NCBI RefSeq assembly: GCF_022919175.1
Contig: NZ_CP095043.1
Location: 1 to 64,000, forward strand
Origin: Leucobacter rhizosphaerae
Lineage (GTDB): Bacteria; Actinomycetota; Actinomycetes; Actinomycetales; Microbacteriaceae
Length of the DNA: 64,000 bases
Direction: 5' to 3'
Positions 36,929 through 47,440 of this stretch are shown one piece after another. The position numbers were made by a program, and so were the translations under genes. The notes under the pieces are model-generated. The model ran no database searches. It was not told the origin of the DNA and saw nothing but the letters and a program-made list of their open reading frames with translations. Each line of letters opens with the position of its first letter. Position 1 is the first letter of the stretch.

Positions 36929-36946
36929 GTGAGCAACAGCGCTCAC
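36929..36946 (+). promoter_or_regulatory. inverted repeat at the APC transcription start
   Basis: GTGAGC, 6 nt, GCTCAC, just downstream of the -10 box, where a bound repressor would block transcription. No obvious regulator gene is adjacent. Confidence 0.35.
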
Positions 36947-37010
36947 GTTCCACGGCACGTCGGAGCAATGACGCCCCGCCCCACGTGGACTCCATTTCTA
37001 GGAGAGATAC

Positions 37011-38417
37011 ATGACTGCACCAGCCATCGCGAAGGGCGCCAGCCTGAAGCGGAACCTCGGGCTTCTCGCCATCGTCGGCCTCGGCCTCGGCTATATGACG
37101 CCGACCGTGGTGTTCGACACCTTCGGCCTCGTCTCCCGCGACACGGGCAACGTCGTTCCCGCCGCCTACCTCATGGCCCTCGTCGTCATGATCTTCACCG
37201 CGGTGAGCTACGGCAAGATGTCGGGCGCGATCCCGAGCGCGGGATCCGCCTACACCTACGTGCGCGAGTCCGTGCACCCGAACGTCGGCTTCATGGTGGG
37301 CTGGACCGCCCTCATCGACTACATGCTCCTCCCGATGGTCAACTGCCTCATCATTCGCAGCTACCTCGAAGCGCTGTTCCCCGAGGTGCCGGGCGCCGTC
37401 TGGGTCGTCATCTACTGCGTCGTTGTGACCGGGATCATCTACCTCACGATGCGCGGCACCTCGAACATCAACATGATCCTGCTCGTGTTCTCGATCTTCG
37501 TCATGATCGTGTTTGTGGTCATGGTCATCGCGCAGCTCCTGCGCGGAGAGGGCGCCGGCACCCTGGCGTCGGCCCAGCCGTTCTTCAACGACTCCGCGAC
37601 GTTCGCCGCAATCCTCGCGGGCGCCACCATCGTCTGCTTCTCCTTCATCGGCTTCGACGCGGTGACGATGTACGCGGAGGAGGCCAAGACTCCCAAGATC
37701 ATGCCGCGCGCGATCCTCCTGACGGTGGTCATCGGCGGTGCGATCTTCCTCGTGGCGAGCTACTTCACGCAGCTGCGCTTCCCGACGACCGACGGGTTCC
37801 CCGAGGCCGCGATCGAGGACAGCACACTGCCCGAGATCGGCCTGCAGGTCGGCGGCCCGGTCTTCCAGGCGATCCTGACCGCGGCGGGCTTCGCCGCCAC
37901 GCTCGCCTCGGGCCTCGCGTCGCACGCCTCCGTCTCGCGCATGCTGCTCGTGATGGGGCGCAACAGCGTGCTGCCGAAGAAGTTCTTCGGGTACATCAAC
38001 CCGAAGACGCACACCCCGACCTTCAACATCGTGCTCACGGGTGTCATCAGCCTGCTCGCCATGTCCTTCACCCTCGAGATGATCGCGGCGTACATCAACT
38101 ATGGCGCCCTCATCGCGTTCACCTTCGTGAACATCTCGGTGATCGCGTGGTTCGCCATCCGCAAGGGCCGCCGCAAGACGCCGCGCGACATCTTCACCTT
38201 CATCGTGATGCCCGGGATCGGCATGCTGCTGACCGGCCTGCTGTGGGCGAACCTCCACATCGACGCGCTCATCGGCGGTCTGATCTGGAGCGGGATCGGG
38301 TTCATCTACCTGCTCGTGCTCACCCGCGGGTTCCGTCGGAAGGTCGCGGCCTTCGATGAGAACCAGCCGGTCACCGGCTACAACAAGATCCCCGAGGAGG
38401 TCGGCGAGGACCGCTAG
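37011..38417 (+). CDS. APC-family amino acid/polyamine permease
   Basis: Secondary transporter of the amino acid-polyamine-organocation family, 468 residues, 12 helices. LGLGYMTPTVVFDTFGLVS at the first helix, SGAIPSAGSAYTYVRESV and FSFIGFDAVTMYAEEAKTP in helices 2-3 and 6 are family signatures and are like those of PuuP-type putrescine importers. The neighbouring potDABC and aminotransferase support an amine substrate. TAGGAGAG lies 6 nt before ATG 37011. Single gene. Confidence 0.87.
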   Translation: MTAPAIAKGASLKRNLGLLAIVGLGLGYMTPTVVFDTFGLVSRDTGNVVPAAYLMALVVMIFTAVSYGKMSGAIPSAGSAYTYVRESVHPNVGFMVGWTALIDYMLLPMVNCLIIRSYLEALFPEVPGAVWVVIYCVVVTGIIYLTMRGTSNINMILLVFSIFVMIVFVVMVIAQLLRGEGAGTLASAQPFFNDSATFAAILAGATIVCFSFIGFDAVTMYAEEAKTPKIMPRAILLTVVIGGAIFLVASYFTQLRFPTTDGFPEAAIEDSTLPEIGLQVGGPVFQAILTAAGFAATLASGLASHASVSRMLLVMGRNSVLPKKFFGYINPKTHTPTFNIVLTGVISLLAMSFTLEMIAAYINYGALIAFTFVNISVIAWFAIRKGRRKTPRDIFTFIVMPGIGMLLTGLLWANLHIDALIGGLIWSGIGFIYLLVLTRGFRRKVAAFDENQPVTGYNKIPEEVGEDR

Positions 38418-38447
38418 GCCGGTCGCCGACCCCGGAGCGAGATCTCG

Positions 38448-38481
38448 CAGCCCCTTCCTGTCACCCGACGGGGAGGGGCTG
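38448..38481. terminator. hairpin between convergent APC and yczE-like genes
   Basis: Stem CAGCCCCTTCC / GGGGAGGGGCTG with a 1-base bulge, beginning 30 nt after the APC stop. Its right arm overlaps the last codons of the yczE-like gene. Confidence 0.45.
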
Positions 38482-39090
38482 TTCCGTCGCCTGCCCGGCG
38501 TCGCGGGCGTCGTTCCTCCAGCGGCGGTCGAAGAGCGGCAGCGTCACGGAGCACAGCGGACCGATGAGAAGTGCGAAGGCCAGGGTGCCGAAGCCGACGT
38601 TGCCGCCGAGCAGCCAGCCGACGAGCAGCACGGTGAGTTCGACGCCGGTGCGGCCGATCCAGATCGGCGTGCCGAAGCGGAGGTGGATCCCGGTCATGAG
38701 CCCGTCGCGCGGCCCCGGGCCGAGCCGGGCGCCGATGTAGATCCCGCTCGCGACGGCCAGGAGGACGAGCCCGATGGTGAAGTACAGGACCCGGAGCCAC
38801 AGCGCCTCGGGTGCGGGAAGCAGCCAGAGGCCGAGCTCGATGCCGGGGCCGACGAGCAGGATGTTCAGGATCGTGCCGATGCCGGGCTTCTGCCGCAGCG
38901 GCCACCACAGGAGGAGCACCGCCAACCCGATGATGTTGGTGAGGATCCCGATGCCGAACCCCGTGTGCAGCGACATGCCCTGCGCGAAGACCGTCCACGG
39001 GTCCACGCCGATGGCGGCGCGGATCATGAACGCGTCCGCGACGCCGTACAGGAGGAGGCCGGGGATCAACTGAGCGATTCTGCGGGTCAT
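38461..39090 (-). CDS. YczE-like integral membrane protein
   Basis: Membrane protein of 209 residues and five or six helices, of the YczE/YyaS/YitT group. DPWTVFAQGMSLHTGFGIGILTNIIGLAVL and GPGPRDGLMTGIHLRFGTPIWIGRTGVEL are family patterns (parts of each suffice). Function unknown. It is divergent from a MocR regulator 61 bp away, the pairing described for YczR-yczE, so its expression is probably tied to a pyridoxal-type signal. ATG 39090 chosen because longer versions begin inside the repeat region. Confidence 0.8.
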   Translation of the reverse strand: MTRRIAQLIPGLLLYGVADAFMIRAAIGVDPWTVFAQGMSLHTGFGIGILTNIIGLAVLLLWWPLRQKPGIGTILNILLVGPGIELGLWLLPAPEALWLRVLYFTIGLVLLAVASGIYIGARLGPGPRDGLMTGIHLRFGTPIWIGRTGVELTVLLVGWLLGGNVGFGTLAFALLIGPLCSVTLPLFDRRWRNDARDAGQATEQPLPVG

Positions 39091-39108
39091 GTGATCAGTC
39101 CACTCCAA

Positions 39109-39150
39109 AGTGGCCTTGCGTACAAGAGGCCACTCTGCATACAGTGGCCT
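39109..39150. promoter_or_regulatory. triple AGTGGCCT repeat in the yczE/mocR spacer
   Basis: AGTGGCCT at 39109-39116 and 39143-39150 in direct orientation and inverted at 39127-39134. The last copy overlaps the TACAGT -10 box (39140-39145), which stands 6 nt before the MocR ATG. MocR proteins bind direct and inverted repeats of this kind, so this is the likely operator for both genes, with autoregulation. Confidence 0.6.
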
Positions 39151-39151
39151 C

Positions 39152-40588
39152 ATGATCCTTCAGCGCATCTCGGCCCGCAAGCTCACGGAGCTCCTCGGCA
39201 CCTGGCGCGGCTCCGGCCACAGCTACCTCGAGCTGAGCGAGAGCATCGGCATGCTGGTCCGCGACGGCAGGGTGATCCCCGGTGCGGTGCTGCCGGCCGA
39301 GCGACCGCTGTCGGAGGCGCTCGGGGTGAGCCGCACGACCGTGAGCGCGAGCTACCAGCGGTTGCGGGAGGACGGCATCGCTGTCTCCCGCCGCGGGTCG
39401 GGCACGGTGATCCGGTCGCCACGACGCACCGCCGACGACCTGTGGTCGGGCGGGGGCGAGGCCGGGATCGATCTATCGAGCGCCTGTCCGGAGCCGTGGA
39501 CGGGGCTCGCGGAACTGAACGCCCGCGCGCTCGCGGAGCATCCCGAGGCGTTCCGCCTCACCGGCTACGACACCCTGGGCCTCCCGGGGCTGCGACTCGC
39601 CCTCGCGGAGCGGTACACGCGGCGCGGGATCCCGACCGCTCCGGATCAGATCATGGTGACACTCGGCGCGCAGCACGCGATCTTCCTGATCGCCCGTACC
39701 CTCCTCAGCCGCGGGGATCGCAGCCTCATCGAGTCGCCGAGCTACCCGCACGCCCGGGAGGCGCTCGCGGCCACCGGAGCGCTCGTCGCCGAGCTGCCGG
39801 TGGGCGCCGACGGCTACGACGCCGCCGGGATGCTGGAGATCGCGATGCGCACCTCGCCGCGGCTCGCGTACCTGATCCCGGACCACCACAACCCGACCGG
39901 GATGACCATGCCGCCGGAGCTCAAGGCCCGGCTCATCGCCACACTCACGGCGCAGGGCAGCTACGTCATCGCCGACGAGACGACGGCGGAGCTGTCGCTG
40001 CGGCAGGCCCGCAGCATCACCCCGTTCGTGGCGTTCGCCGACCACAGCCACCAGCAGGATGCGGTGATCACCGTGGGGTCCCTCGGCAAGACGGTGTGGG
40101 GCGGGCTCCGGATCGGGTGGATCCGCGCCTCCGCCGACCTGATCGGCCGCCTGGAGACGACGCGGCGCATCGGAGATCTGGGCACGGGCACCTGGGAGCA
40201 GGTGGTTGCGAGCCTCGCCCTCGAGGAGTACGACGGGATCCTCTCCGAGCGCACGCGGCAGCTCACGGCGCGCCACCGGGTGCTCACCGAGCGCGTGTCA
40301 TCGCTGCTGCCGAGCTGGTCGCTGTCACCGGCGGAGGGCGGCGTCTGCGTGTGGGCGGATCTCGGGGAGTCCGCGAGCACGCGCCTCAGCCGGCAGAGCG
40401 CGCGGCTCGGGGTCCGCCTCGTGCCGGGCCCGCGCTTCGGCAGCCCCGGCACGTTCGAGCGGTACGTCCGGTTGCCGTTCTCGGCGCCCGAACCCGAGCT
40501 CGAGGAGGCCATCGGCCGCATCAGCGACGCGTGGCAGCTCAGCGGGGAGCTCGGCGAGGCACCGGTCCGCGCGGGGGCCGTGATCTGA
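39152..40588 (+). CDS. MocR-family PLP-dependent regulator (YczR-like)
   Basis: Transcription factor fusing a GntR-type winged helix to an aminotransferase fold, 478 residues. The DNA-binding part is about residues 25-90 (LPAERPLSEALGVSRTTVSASYQRL). In the aminotransferase part Lys313 (SLGKTVWGG) binds PLP, Asp275 (IADETTAE) and Asn247 (HHNPTG) complete the site. TACAGT stands 6 nt before ATG 39152, pointing to a leaderless mRNA. It very likely controls the divergent membrane protein gene; a role in PLP homeostasis is possible but the pdx genes are not here. Confidence 0.87.
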   Translation: MILQRISARKLTELLGTWRGSGHSYLELSESIGMLVRDGRVIPGAVLPAERPLSEALGVSRTTVSASYQRLREDGIAVSRRGSGTVIRSPRRTADDLWSGGGEAGIDLSSACPEPWTGLAELNARALAEHPEAFRLTGYDTLGLPGLRLALAERYTRRGIPTAPDQIMVTLGAQHAIFLIARTLLSRGDRSLIESPSYPHAREALAATGALVAELPVGADGYDAAGMLEIAMRTSPRLAYLIPDHHNPTGMTMPPELKARLIATLTAQGSYVIADETTAELSLRQARSITPFVAFADHSHQQDAVITVGSLGKTVWGGLRIGWIRASADLIGRLETTRRIGDLGTGTWEQVVASLALEEYDGILSERTRQLTARHRVLTERVSSLLPSWSLSPAEGGVCVWADLGESASTRLSRQSARLGVRLVPGPRFGSPGTFERYVRLPFSAPEPELEEAIGRISDAWQLSGELGEAPVRAGAVI

Positions 40589-40596
40589 ACGGGGCC

Positions 40597-40639
40597 GTGC
40601 CCGAGTCCCGGTGAGAGGCAGGGGCCCAGGCTCGGGCAC
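40597..40639 (+). terminator. hairpin after the MocR gene
   Basis: Perfect 9-bp stem GTGCCCGAG / CTCGGGCAC with a 25-nt loop, between the MocR gene and the prfB promoter. Confidence 0.45.
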
Positions 40640-40660
40640 CACCGCGGGCAGCGGGCGGGG

Positions 40661-40666
40661 TAGGGT
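40661..40666 (+). promoter_or_regulatory. -10 box of prfB
   Basis: TAGGGT, 8 nt before the prfB ATG; GAGGAT in between could also act as a ribosome site. Confidence 0.5.
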
Positions 40667-40674
40667 TGAGGATC

Positions 40675-41784
40675 ATGCTCGATCTTGATTTCAGCTCACG
40701 CATCCGCGCGCTCCGCGCCACCTACGCCGACATCGCGGCGGTGATGGATCTGCCGAAACTCGATCGCGAGATCCTCGAACTGGAGGAGCGCGCCGCCGCG
40801 CCCAACCTCTGGGACGACCCCGAGGCCGCCCAGCAGGTCACGAGCGGGTTGAGCCACCGGCAGGCGCGCGTCAAGCGGCTGCGGTCGCTGGCCTCCCGTC
40901 TCGACGACCTCGAGGTGCTCGTCGAGCTCGCGGTCGAGGCCGACGACGAGGACTCCGCGGTCGAGGCGACGGCGGAGATCGCAGCGATCGAGGCGCTGGT
41001 CCAGGAGCTCGAGGTGCAGACGATGCTGTCGGGGGAGTACGACGAGTACCCCGCCGTGATGACGATCCGCGCGGGCGCGGGCGGCGTGGACGCCGCCGAC
41101 TTCGCCGAGATGCTGCAGCGCATGTACCTCCGCTGGGGGGAGCAGCACGACTCCCGCGCCACCGTGATGGAGACGAGCTACGCCGAGGAGGCGGGCATCA
41201 AGTCGACCACGATCCAGTTCGATTCGCCGTACGCGTTCGGCACGCTCTCGGTGGAGGCCGGCACCCACCGTCTCGTGCGCATGAGCCCGTTCAACTCGGC
41301 GGGCAAGCGCCAGACGAGCTTCGCCGCGGTCGAGGTCATCCCGCTGATGCCCGAGGCCGAAGCCGTCGACATTCCGGAGAACGACATCCGCGTCGACGTC
41401 TACCGCTCGAGCGGCCCGGGCGGCCAGTCGGTGAACACGACCGACTCCGCGGTCCGCATCACGCACCTTCCGACCGGCACCGTTGTTTCGATGCAGAATG
41501 AGAAGAGCCAGATCCAGAACCGCGCCGCGGCCATGCGCGTGCTCCAGGCGCGCCTGCTGATCCTGCAGCGCGAGGAGGAGGCGGCGAAGAAGAAGGAGCT
41601 CGCGGGCAACATCACCGCGAGCTGGGGCGACCAGATGCGCAGCTACGTGCTCGCCCCGTACCAGATGGTGAAGGACCTGCGGACGGAGTTCGAGGTGAAC
41701 AACCCGCAGAACGTCTTCGACGGCGACATCGACGGATTCATCGCAGCCGGGATCCGCTGGCGCTCACTCGCTCAGAATCAGTAG
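40675..41784 (+). CDS. prfB: peptide chain release factor 2
   Basis: Reads UGA and UAA stop codons and triggers release of the peptide. The catalytic GGQ is residues 249-251 ([10 protein letters not shown]) and the stop-codon reading SPF tripeptide is residues 204-206 (RMSPFNSAG), which identifies RF2 rather than RF1. 369 residues. The gene is one unbroken frame: there is no in-frame TGA and so no programmed +1 frameshift as in E. coli prfB. It precedes ftsE-ftsX-smpB, the conserved actinobacterial order. Confidence 0.97.
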   Translation: MLDLDFSSRIRALRATYADIAAVMDLPKLDREILELEERAAAPNLWDDPEAAQQVTSGLSHRQARVKRLRSLASRLDDLEVLVELAVEADDEDSAVEATAEIAAIEALVQELEVQTMLSGEYDEYPAVMTIRAGAGGVDAADFAEMLQRMYLRWGEQHDSRATVMETSYAEEAGIKSTTIQFDSPYAFGTLSVEAGTHRLVRMSPFNSAGKRQTSFAAVEVIPLMPEAEAVDIPENDIRVDVYRSSGPGGQSVNTTDSAVRITHLPTGTVVSMQNEKSQIQNRAAAMRVLQARLLILQREEEAAKKKELAGNITASWGDQMRSYVLAPYQMVKDLRTEFEVNNPQNVFDGDIDGFIAAGIRWRSLAQNQ

Positions 41785-41825
41785 GTGCTTCAGCGCGCCT
41801 GCGCCCCTCGCCCAGCGTTCGGGCG

Positions 41826-41831
41826 TAAGGT
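41826..41831 (+). promoter_or_regulatory. -10 box of ftsE
   Basis: TAAGGT, 9 nt before the ftsE ATG, so the mRNA would have a leader of only a few bases. Confidence 0.5.
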
Positions 41832-41840
41832 CGTTGCGTC

Positions 41841-42992
41841 ATGATCCTCTTTGAGAACGTCACCAAAAAGTACCGGGGTACCGCGAAACCCGCGCTCGAA
41901 GGTATCGACCTGCAGGTCGACCGGGGAGAGTTCGTGTTCATCGTCGGCGCCTCCGGGTCCGGCAAATCGAGCTGCCTGCGGCTGATCCTGCGCGAGGATC
42001 AGCCGAGCGCGGGGAAGATCCACGTGCTCGGGCAGGACCTGAGCAAGATCTCCTCGCGCAAGGTTCCGTACTTCCGCCGCAGTCTGGGCACCGTGTTCCA
42101 GGACTTCCGTCTGCTCACGAACAAGACCGTCTACGACAACGTCGCGTTCACCCTGCAGGTGATCGGCAAGTCGCGCGGCTTCATCCAGGAGGCGGTGCCC
42201 GACACCCTCGAGATGGTGGGCCTCGCCAACAAGGCGAAGCGGTTCCCGCACGAGCTGTCGGGCGGTGAACAGCAGCGCGTCGCGATCGCCCGGGCGATCG
42301 TGAACAAGCCTGCGATCCTGCTCGCCGACGAGCCCACGGGCAACCTCGATCCCGCGACCAGCCTCGGCATCATGCAGCTGCTCCGCGCGATCAACGCCGC
42401 CGGCACCACCGTGGTCATGGCGACGCACGAGGCGACCTTCGTCGACATCATGCAGCAGCGTGTGGTCGAGCTGTCCCAGGGCATCGTCGTGCGCGACGAG
42501 CAGCGAGGCGGCTACGGCGAGACCGCCTCGATCCCGATCGCGGATCTCTCCGAGGCGGGGGCGCAGGTGCTGCGCACCAGCGAAGCCGTGGTGCGTGCGG
42601 CCCTGCAGCCCGACGGCACACCCGTGGTGGCTCCCGACGCCGCCGGCGCTCCGGCGGGCGCGGCCGCGGTGCCGACGATGGAGGAGGCCCTCGCGGCGAA
42701 GCAGGCCGCCGTGTCGCGCGCGGCCGTGGATCCCGCGGTGCCGGCACCCGAGCCGGTCGAACCGCCCCGCCGCGAGGCGTCGGTGTTCGAGGAGCCGGAT
42801 CCGTTCGGCGACGACGACCTGGACGACACCCGCAGGGCAGACGCTCCCGCGAAGCGCCGGATCCCCGAGTTCCTCGAGCCGCGCAGTCCGCTCGATCCGC
42901 TGCGCATGTCCGAGACGGGCAATCTCGCGGAGCACCTGGGGCTCAACCGAACAGATGATGACGAGCAGACGGATGTGGGGCCGGTGCGATGA
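41841..42992 (+). CDS. ftsE: cell division ATP-binding protein FtsE with long C-terminal extension
   Basis: ATPase of the FtsEX complex, which drives peptidoglycan hydrolases at the septum. Walker [10 protein letters not shown] is residues 36-44, signature [15 protein letters not shown] and Walker [13 protein letters not shown] follow. The FtsE domain ends near residue 220; about 160 more residues, rich in Ala, Pro, Asp and Arg and without recognisable fold, follow (standard FtsE is about 225 in total). Related actinomycetes often have such tails. Its stop overlaps the ftsX start as ATGA. Confidence 0.94.
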   Translation: MILFENVTKKYRGTAKPALEGIDLQVDRGEFVFIVGASGSGKSSCLRLILREDQPSAGKIHVLGQDLSKISSRKVPYFRRSLGTVFQDFRLLTNKTVYDNVAFTLQVIGKSRGFIQEAVPDTLEMVGLANKAKRFPHELSGGEQQRVAIARAIVNKPAILLADEPTGNLDPATSLGIMQLLRAINAAGTTVVMATHEATFVDIMQQRVVELSQGIVVRDEQRGGYGETASIPIADLSEAGAQVLRTSEAVVRAALQPDGTPVVAPDAAGAPAGAAAVPTMEEALAAKQAAVSRAAVDPAVPAPEPVEPPRREASVFEEPDPFGDDDLDDTRRADAPAKRRIPEFLEPRSPLDPLRMSETGNLAEHLGLNRTDDDEQTDVGPVR

Positions 42993-43903
42993 GGGTGGGC
43001 CTGGTACTCGGAGAGGTCTGGAGCGGACTCCGACGCAACATGTCGGTGGTCATCTCGGTGATCCTCGTGACCTTCGTCTCCCTTACCTTCGTGGGGGCGG
43101 CGATCATCATGCAGCTGCAGGTGCAGCAGATGAAGACCTTCTGGTACGACCGCGCGCAGGTCGCGGTGTACCTCTGCACGGACTTCGATCAGAGCGCCAC
43201 GTGCGCCGGCACCGACGCGGGTGAGGAGGAGATCGCGGCGGTCGAGGCCGCGCTGCAGTCCGACACGCTGCAGCCGTACATCGCGGACTACTTCTTCGTC
43301 TCGCACGACGAGGCGTACGAGGAGTTCACGAAGCAGTTCGAGGGCAACCCGATCGTGGACATCACGAAGCCCGAGCAGCTCAACCAGACCTTCTGGATCA
43401 AGCTCAACGACCCGTCTCGCTCCGACATCATCAAGGAGACGTTCGCAGGGATCCCGGGCGTGCAGAGCGTGTCGGACCAGCGGAGCCTGCTCGACCGCAT
43501 CTTCCTGTTCCTCGGCGTCGCGAGCTACACGGCCATCGCGATCGCGGGGCTCATGCTCGTCGCGGCGATGCTGCTCATCTCGACCACGATCCGCCTGTCC
43601 GCATACTCGCGGAGACGGGAGATCGGGATCATGCGCCTGGTGGGCGCCTCGAACCGGTTCATCCAGACGCCCTTCATCTTGGAGGGCATCATCGCGGCGC
43701 TGATCGGTGCGGTGCTCGCGGGGGCCGCGTCGGTCGCGATCGTGAAGTTCTTCGTGCAGGACTTCCTGGTCGCCGAGGTGCCGTTCACCAGCTACATCAC
43801 GGTGGAGCAGTCGTTGATCGTGCCGCCGGTGCTGATCCTGCTCGGAGTGATCCTGTCGTCGATCGCGGCGAAGATCGCCATCACGCGCTACCTCCGGGTC
43901 TAG
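42989..43903 (+). CDS. ftsX: cell division membrane protein FtsX
   Basis: Membrane partner of FtsE, 304 residues. One N-terminal helix (about 18-40), a large extracytoplasmic domain (45-170) that contacts the peptidoglycan hydrolase, and three C-terminal helices. [21 protein letters not shown] (about 203-223) is the FtsX/MacB signature facing the ATPase. ATG overlaps ftsE by 4 nt. Confidence 0.95.
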   Translation: MRVGLVLGEVWSGLRRNMSVVISVILVTFVSLTFVGAAIIMQLQVQQMKTFWYDRAQVAVYLCTDFDQSATCAGTDAGEEEIAAVEAALQSDTLQPYIADYFFVSHDEAYEEFTKQFEGNPIVDITKPEQLNQTFWIKLNDPSRSDIIKETFAGIPGVQSVSDQRSLLDRIFLFLGVASYTAIAIAGLMLVAAMLLISTTIRLSAYSRRREIGIMRLVGASNRFIQTPFILEGIIAALIGAVLAGAASVAIVKFFVQDFLVAEVPFTSYITVEQSLIVPPVLILLGVILSSIAAKIAITRYLRV

Positions 43904-43968
43904 CGCGGGATCGCGGCGCACTGTGCGGCGGCAGTGCTCGCGCGGGTGCGGCGCCCCACGCGGGTGTG

Positions 43969-44014
43969 GCGCCTCAGGCGGTCGGGATCCGGGATCCGCG
44001 ACCGCCTGAGGCGC
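43969..44014 (+). terminator. terminator after ftsX
   Basis: Perfect 16-bp stem GCGCCTCAGGCGGTCG / CGACCGCCTGAGGCGC with a 14-nt loop that is itself symmetrical (GGATCCGGGATCC). Confidence 0.75.
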
Positions 44015-44046
44015 GAGCACCGCGTGAGCGCTCGCGCCGTTTCCGA

Positions 44047-44052
44047 TAGGCT
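44047..44052 (+). promoter_or_regulatory. -10 box of smpB
   Basis: TAGGCT, 39 nt before the smpB ATG, leaving room for the GGAAGGG ribosome site at 44077-44083. Confidence 0.45.
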
Positions 44053-44091
44053 GGTCCTTCGCGCTCGCAATCGGACGGAAGGGATGTGAGG

Positions 44092-44568
44092 ATGCCGAAG
44101 GAAACCGGCGAGAAGCTGATCGCTTCGAACAAGAAGGCTCGGCACGAGTACCACATCATCGACACGTTCGAGGCGGGGCTCGTGCTCACGGGCAGCGAGG
44201 TGAAGTCGCTGCGCATGGGTCGCGCGTCGCTCGTCGACGGCTACGCGTTCATCGAGCACGGGGAGGCCTGGCTCGACACGATCTACATTCCCGAGTACCT
44301 GAACGGCTCGTGGACGAACCACGCGCCGCGCCGCAAGCGCAAGCTCCTGCTGCACCGTCAGCAGATCGACAAGCTCTATCAGAAGACCCGCGAGGGCGGC
44401 ATGACGATCGTGCCGCTGCGACTGTACTTCCTGGACGGGCGCGCCAAGGTCGAGATCGCGCTAGCGCGCGGCAAGCGCGAGTACGACAAGCGGCAGACGC
44501 TGCGCGAGCGGCAGGATCGCCGCGAGGCGGATCGCGCGATCTCCGCGCGCAAGCACATCGGGGAGTAG
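44092..44568 (+). CDS. smpB: tmRNA-binding protein SmpB
   Basis: Binds tmRNA and brings it to stalled ribosomes in trans-translation. 158 residues; [31 protein letters not shown] (residues 11-41, parts suffice) is diagnostic, and the basic C-terminal tail that enters the mRNA channel ([19 protein letters not shown]) is present. ATG 44092 lies 8 nt after GGAAGGG; an in-frame GTG at 44086 would be too close. The tmRNA gene itself, often next to smpB, is not in the 80-bp gap that follows. Confidence 0.96.
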   Translation: MPKETGEKLIASNKKARHEYHIIDTFEAGLVLTGSEVKSLRMGRASLVDGYAFIEHGEAWLDTIYIPEYLNGSWTNHAPRRKRKLLLHRQQIDKLYQKTREGGMTIVPLRLYFLDGRAKVEIALARGKREYDKRQTLRERQDRREADRAISARKHIGE

Positions 44569-44626
44569 CCGCGCACCTGCGGTGAGGCTGCGGAGTCCGG
44601 CTGCCCACGGCTCGACCTGCGCCCTG

Positions 44627-44640
44627 CGGAGGCGCCTCCG
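44627..44640. terminator. palindrome between convergent smpB and lacI
   Basis: CGGAGGCGCCTCCG, a perfect 14-bp palindrome in the 80-bp convergent gap. It has no loop bases, so termination would rely on a smaller stem. Confidence 0.35.
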
Positions 44641-44648
44641 GTCGGGGA

Positions 44649-45656
44649 TTACGCGTAGCCGAGTGTCGACGCGCGCGCGATGAGCTCCGGCTGGAACACG
44701 ATCTGCTCGCGCTGCTCCGTGCCGGCGGCCTCGCGCAGCAGGAGCTCGACCGCGGTGGCGCCGATCTCGGCCGCCGGCTGCCGCACCGAGGTGATCGGCA
44801 CCACCGCGGCGCTCGCGAAGTCGATGTCGTCGTAGCCGACGAGGGCGATGTCCTCGGGCACCCGCAACGAGCTCGACATCACGATCGCCTGGATCACCCC
44901 CATCGCGAGGAGGTCGTTGGCCGCGAAGATGGCATCGGGACGCTCCGCAGCGGGCAGCGCCGCCAGCTGCTCAGCCACACGGCGCCCCTCGAGCACCGTG
45001 AGCGCGTCCGTCGGGTGCACCGTCAGTGCCGCGTTCGTGTGCCGCGCGATGACGGACTGCGCGCCCTCGAGTCGCTGACTGACCTGTTCGATGTCGAGCG
45101 GGCCGCCGATGAACGCGATCCTGCGCCGGCCGATGTCGACGAGGTGCTGGGCGGCCGCGCGACCGCCCTCGACGTCGTTGACCGAGACCGAGGAGAAAGA
45201 CTGGTCCGCGCTGCCGCGGTCGACGAGCACCACCTGGGTGCCCGATTCGCGTAGCCTCCACAGTCGGCTCAGGTCGGTGTGGACCGGGGAGATGAGGACC
45301 CCCGCCACCCGCTGCTCCTCGAACAGGTCGAGCAGGGTGGACTCGCGCTCGCTGGACTCGTCGCTGCCGCCGAGCAGCACCGTGTGCCCCGCGGAGAGTG
45401 CGCGGTGCTGGGCGCCGTGCGCCAGGTCGGTGAAGAACGGGTTGCGGGTGTCGAGCACCACGAGGCCGATGGTGTGGCTGCGGCCCGCGCGGAGCTGTCG
45501 GGCGGCGTCGTTCCGCACGAAGCCGAGCTCCTCGATCGCGGCCATCACGCGGTCCACCGTCGCGGGGGAGACGATCTCCGGCCGATTCAGCACGTTCGAG
45601 ACGGTGCCGACCGACACCCCGGCTTTGCGGGCCACATCACGCACGCTCGTGCTCAT
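44649..45656 (-). CDS. LacI-family regulator of the rhamnose operon
   Basis: Repressor of 335 residues: a LacI helix-turn-helix (VRDVARKAGVSVGTVSNVLN, residues 5-24), hinge helix AARQLRAG with the canonical Leu55, then a periplasmic-binding-protein-type sensor domain. It is divergent from the rhamnose uptake genes, and two operators lie in the 245-bp spacer. The natural inducer should be L-rhamnose or a product of it (inference from neighbours). AAGGAGGT precedes the ATG. Confidence 0.9.
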   Translation of the reverse strand: MSTSVRDVARKAGVSVGTVSNVLNRPEIVSPATVDRVMAAIEELGFVRNDAARQLRAGRSHTIGLVVLDTRNPFFTDLAHGAQHRALSAGHTVLLGGSDESSERESTLLDLFEEQRVAGVLISPVHTDLSRLWRLRESGTQVVLVDRGSADQSFSSVSVNDVEGGRAAAQHLVDIGRRRIAFIGGPLDIEQVSQRLEGAQSVIARHTNAALTVHPTDALTVLEGRRVAEQLAALPAAERPDAIFAANDLLAMGVIQAIVMSSSLRVPEDIALVGYDDIDFASAAVVPITSVRQPAAEIGATAVELLLREAAGTEQREQIVFQPELIARASTLGYA

Positions 45657-45729
45657 GACGGCGACCTCCTTGCGGCTCTGCGGTGCGGGCGCCTGCTGCG
45701 GCGCGCACTGAGGAGTCTACTCGCAATTT

Positions 45730-45743
45730 TTGAAACGCTTCAA
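45730..45743. promoter_or_regulatory. LacI-type operator 1 (rhamnose)
   Basis: TTGAAACGCTTCAA, near-perfect LacI-family palindrome with a central CG. It lies 30 bp upstream of the -35 box of the transport operon and within the lacI promoter region. Confidence 0.75.
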
Positions 45744-45773
45744 TAACGGTTCTCCCCGTGTCGCTTCCTCAAC

Positions 45774-45803
45774 TTGACCTGAGATATCGAATATGCATAC
45801 ACT
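45774..45803 (+). promoter_or_regulatory. promoter of the rhamnose operon
   Basis: -35 TTGACC (45774-45779), 18-nt spacer, -10 TACACT (45798-45803). Transcription should begin near 45810, with a leader of about 90 nt. Confidence 0.6.
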
Positions 45804-45818
45804 CGGCGTACCTGCCCG

Positions 45819-45832
45819 TTGAAACGATTCAG
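45819..45832. promoter_or_regulatory. LacI-type operator 2 (rhamnose)
   Basis: TTGAAACGATTCAG, 15 nt after the -10 box. Centre-to-centre distance to operator 1 is 89 bp, so a repressor pair could close a loop over the promoter. Confidence 0.75.
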
Positions 45833-45901
45833 AAATGATCGAGAAACATCCCGGATGCCGGCAGGGCACGTGAATCGCCGTCATGTCGCGGCAGGAAGTC
45901 A

Positions 45902-47436
<1,535 letters not shown>

Positions 47437-47440
<4 letters not shown>

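Noticed and set aside
40675..40770. Programmed frameshift at the start of prfB
   Set aside because: The frame is continuous from ATG 40675 and has no early in-frame TGA or slippery CTTTGA.
44569..44648. tmRNA gene next to smpB
   Set aside because: The gap is only 80 bp, too short for a tmRNA of about 360 nt, and no tRNA-like ends are visible.
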